A DNA stretch of 64,000 nt. Origin: JBAZMA01 sp041649995. Lineage in GTDB: Bacteria > Omnitrophota > Gorgyraeia > Velamenicoccales > Velamenicoccaceae. The stretch is from the NCBI GenBank assembly GCA_041649995.1, contig JBAZMA010000001.1, positions 186,001 through 250,000 on the forward strand, in the 5' to 3' direction. The position numbers and the translations under genes were made by a program. Within the stretch, counting starts at the first letter, position 1. Each line of letters starts with the position of its first letter. Below, piece by piece: positions 63,337 to 64,000 of this stretch. A model generated the notes under the pieces. The model had not been told where the DNA came from. It was given only the letters and a program-made list of their open reading frames with translations, and did not search any database.

Positions 63337-64000
63337 TTGACTACTACAGAACTTATTAAACAGTTGTTGGAAGCCGGTGTCCACTTCGGGCATCAAACAC
63401 GGCGGTGGAACCCGAAGATGAAGCGCTATATCTTCGGAGAAAAGAGCGGGATCTATATCATAGACCTGCAGAAAACCGAACAATTCCTTAACGAAGCCAG
63501 GGAATTTGTCTCCGAGACCGCGGCCCTGGGTAAACCCATCCTTTTCGTGGGGACAAAAAAGCAGGCCCAGGATGTCATCGGGGAAGAGGCCAGGAGGTGC
63601 GGAGCTTTTTACGTGAACCACCGCTGGCTGGGCGGATTGCTGACCAATTTTCAGACGGTCAAGAAGGGTATTCGCCGGTATAAAGAGATCGAACAGATGG
63701 AAAAAGACGGCATTTTTGACAGCTTGACCAAAAAAGAGATCGCGGCCCTGTCCAAGGAACGCGCGAAACTCCTGAAAAACCTTTCCGGAGTCCTTGAAAT
63801 GGACCGCCTTCCCGGAGCGCTGTTCGTGATCGATTCCAAGAAGGAAGAAACCGCGATTCTGGAAGCCAAGAGGCTCGGAATTCCGATCGTGGCCCTCATC
63901 GATACCAATTGCGACCCCGATCTGATCGATTATCCGGTCCCCGGCAACGATGATGCCATTAAATCCATCCGTTTGATCAGCAAATTTATGGCCGACAGCC
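63337..64000 (+). CDS. rpsB: Ribosomal protein uS2 (partial, runs off the window)
   Basis: The first 221 codons of S2, open at the window edge. Blocks are LIKQLLEAGVHFGHQTRRWN, PKMKRYIFGEKSGIYIIDLQ, ILFVGTKKQAQDVIGEEARR, NHRWLGGLLTNFQTV and IVALIDTNCDPDLIDYPVPG. The start is a TTG (63337) after AAAGGAGAA; no ATG fits. The S2 gene normally precedes tsf, which should lie beyond the window. Confidence 0.95.
   Translation, partial: MTTTELIKQLLEAGVHFGHQTRRWNPKMKRYIFGEKSGIYIIDLQKTEQFLNEAREFVSETAALGKPILFVGTKKQAQDVIGEEARRCGAFYVNHRWLGGLLTNFQTVKKGIRRYKEIEQMEKDGIFDSLTKKEIAALSKERAKLLKNLSGVLEMDRLPGALFVIDSKKEETAILEAKRLGIPIVALIDTNCDPDLIDYPVPGNDDAIKSIRLISKFMADS

Overview
The window reads as chromosomal DNA of a diderm, LPS-bearing, mostly anaerobic bacterium. 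Lipid A and outer-membrane genes are abundant (lpxD, an lpxC-fabZ fusion, lpxA, lpxI, lpxB, msbA, bamA, skp). They sit with a four-subunit pyruvate:ferredoxin oxidoreductase, rubredoxin, an A-type flavoprotein and ferredoxin. The gene mix and the odd intergenic repeats suggest the PVC/Elusimicrobia neighbourhood, most likely Omnitrophota (OP3); this is recognition, not a database result. The standard genetic code fits. Vegetative promoters are unusually legible: most have a -35/-10 pair spaced exactly 17 bp.

Layout. 1-4.4 kb: response regulator, cyclophilin, redoxin-like protein, NodIJ-type ABC exporter, DUF2156 protein. 4.4-10.8 kb: rmuC, pgeF and a thiol-redox run (thioredoxin-ferritin fusion, glutaredoxin, trxB, cutA, ccdA, TlpA-like). 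10.8-19 kb: perR with its own operator, porGDAB, rubredoxin, flavodiiron protein, ferritin-like protein, ferredoxin and a radical SAM enzyme, an anaerobic energy and oxygen-defence block. 19-26 kb: periplasmic foldase, hisG, a 33-residue ribosome-type miniprotein, TPR lipoprotein, split transketolase, ispE. 25.7-33.5 kb: the ancient run spoVG, tRNA-Gln, glmU, prs, rplY, pth, rpsF, ssb, rpsR, rplI, dnaB. 33.5-40.5 kb: bamA, skp and lipid A synthesis. 40.5-44.7 kb: small CBM48 protein, radical SAM protein, tRNA-Arg, PilZ protein, two-component pair. 44.7-51.4 kb: a YbhGFSR-like drug exporter whose first gene fuses a winged-helix regulator to TolC. 51.4-55.5 kb: carB behind a leader with a terminator, then an AT-rich PEGA lipoprotein gene. 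55.5-56.8 kb: a gene-free island of tRNA-Lys tail repeats, palindromes and heptad arrays. 56.8-64 kb: radical SAM, DUF4186, macro-domain protein, lpxB plus a Gfo/Idh oxidoreductase (minus strand), msbA, and the start of rpsB.

What stands out: (1) the HTH-TolC fusion heading an export operon, with a promoter buried in a large palindrome; (2) intergenic DNA written in 7-nt periodic, diverging words at six places; (3) a two-hairpin leader with compensatory changes, ending at the Shine-Dalgarno sequence of three unrelated genes; (4) duplicated tRNA 3' ends enclosing GC-rich structured filler at two tRNA genes; (5) a zinc ribbon inserted inside SpoVG; (6) consensus promoters placed so that the start codon is at or near the predicted +1.
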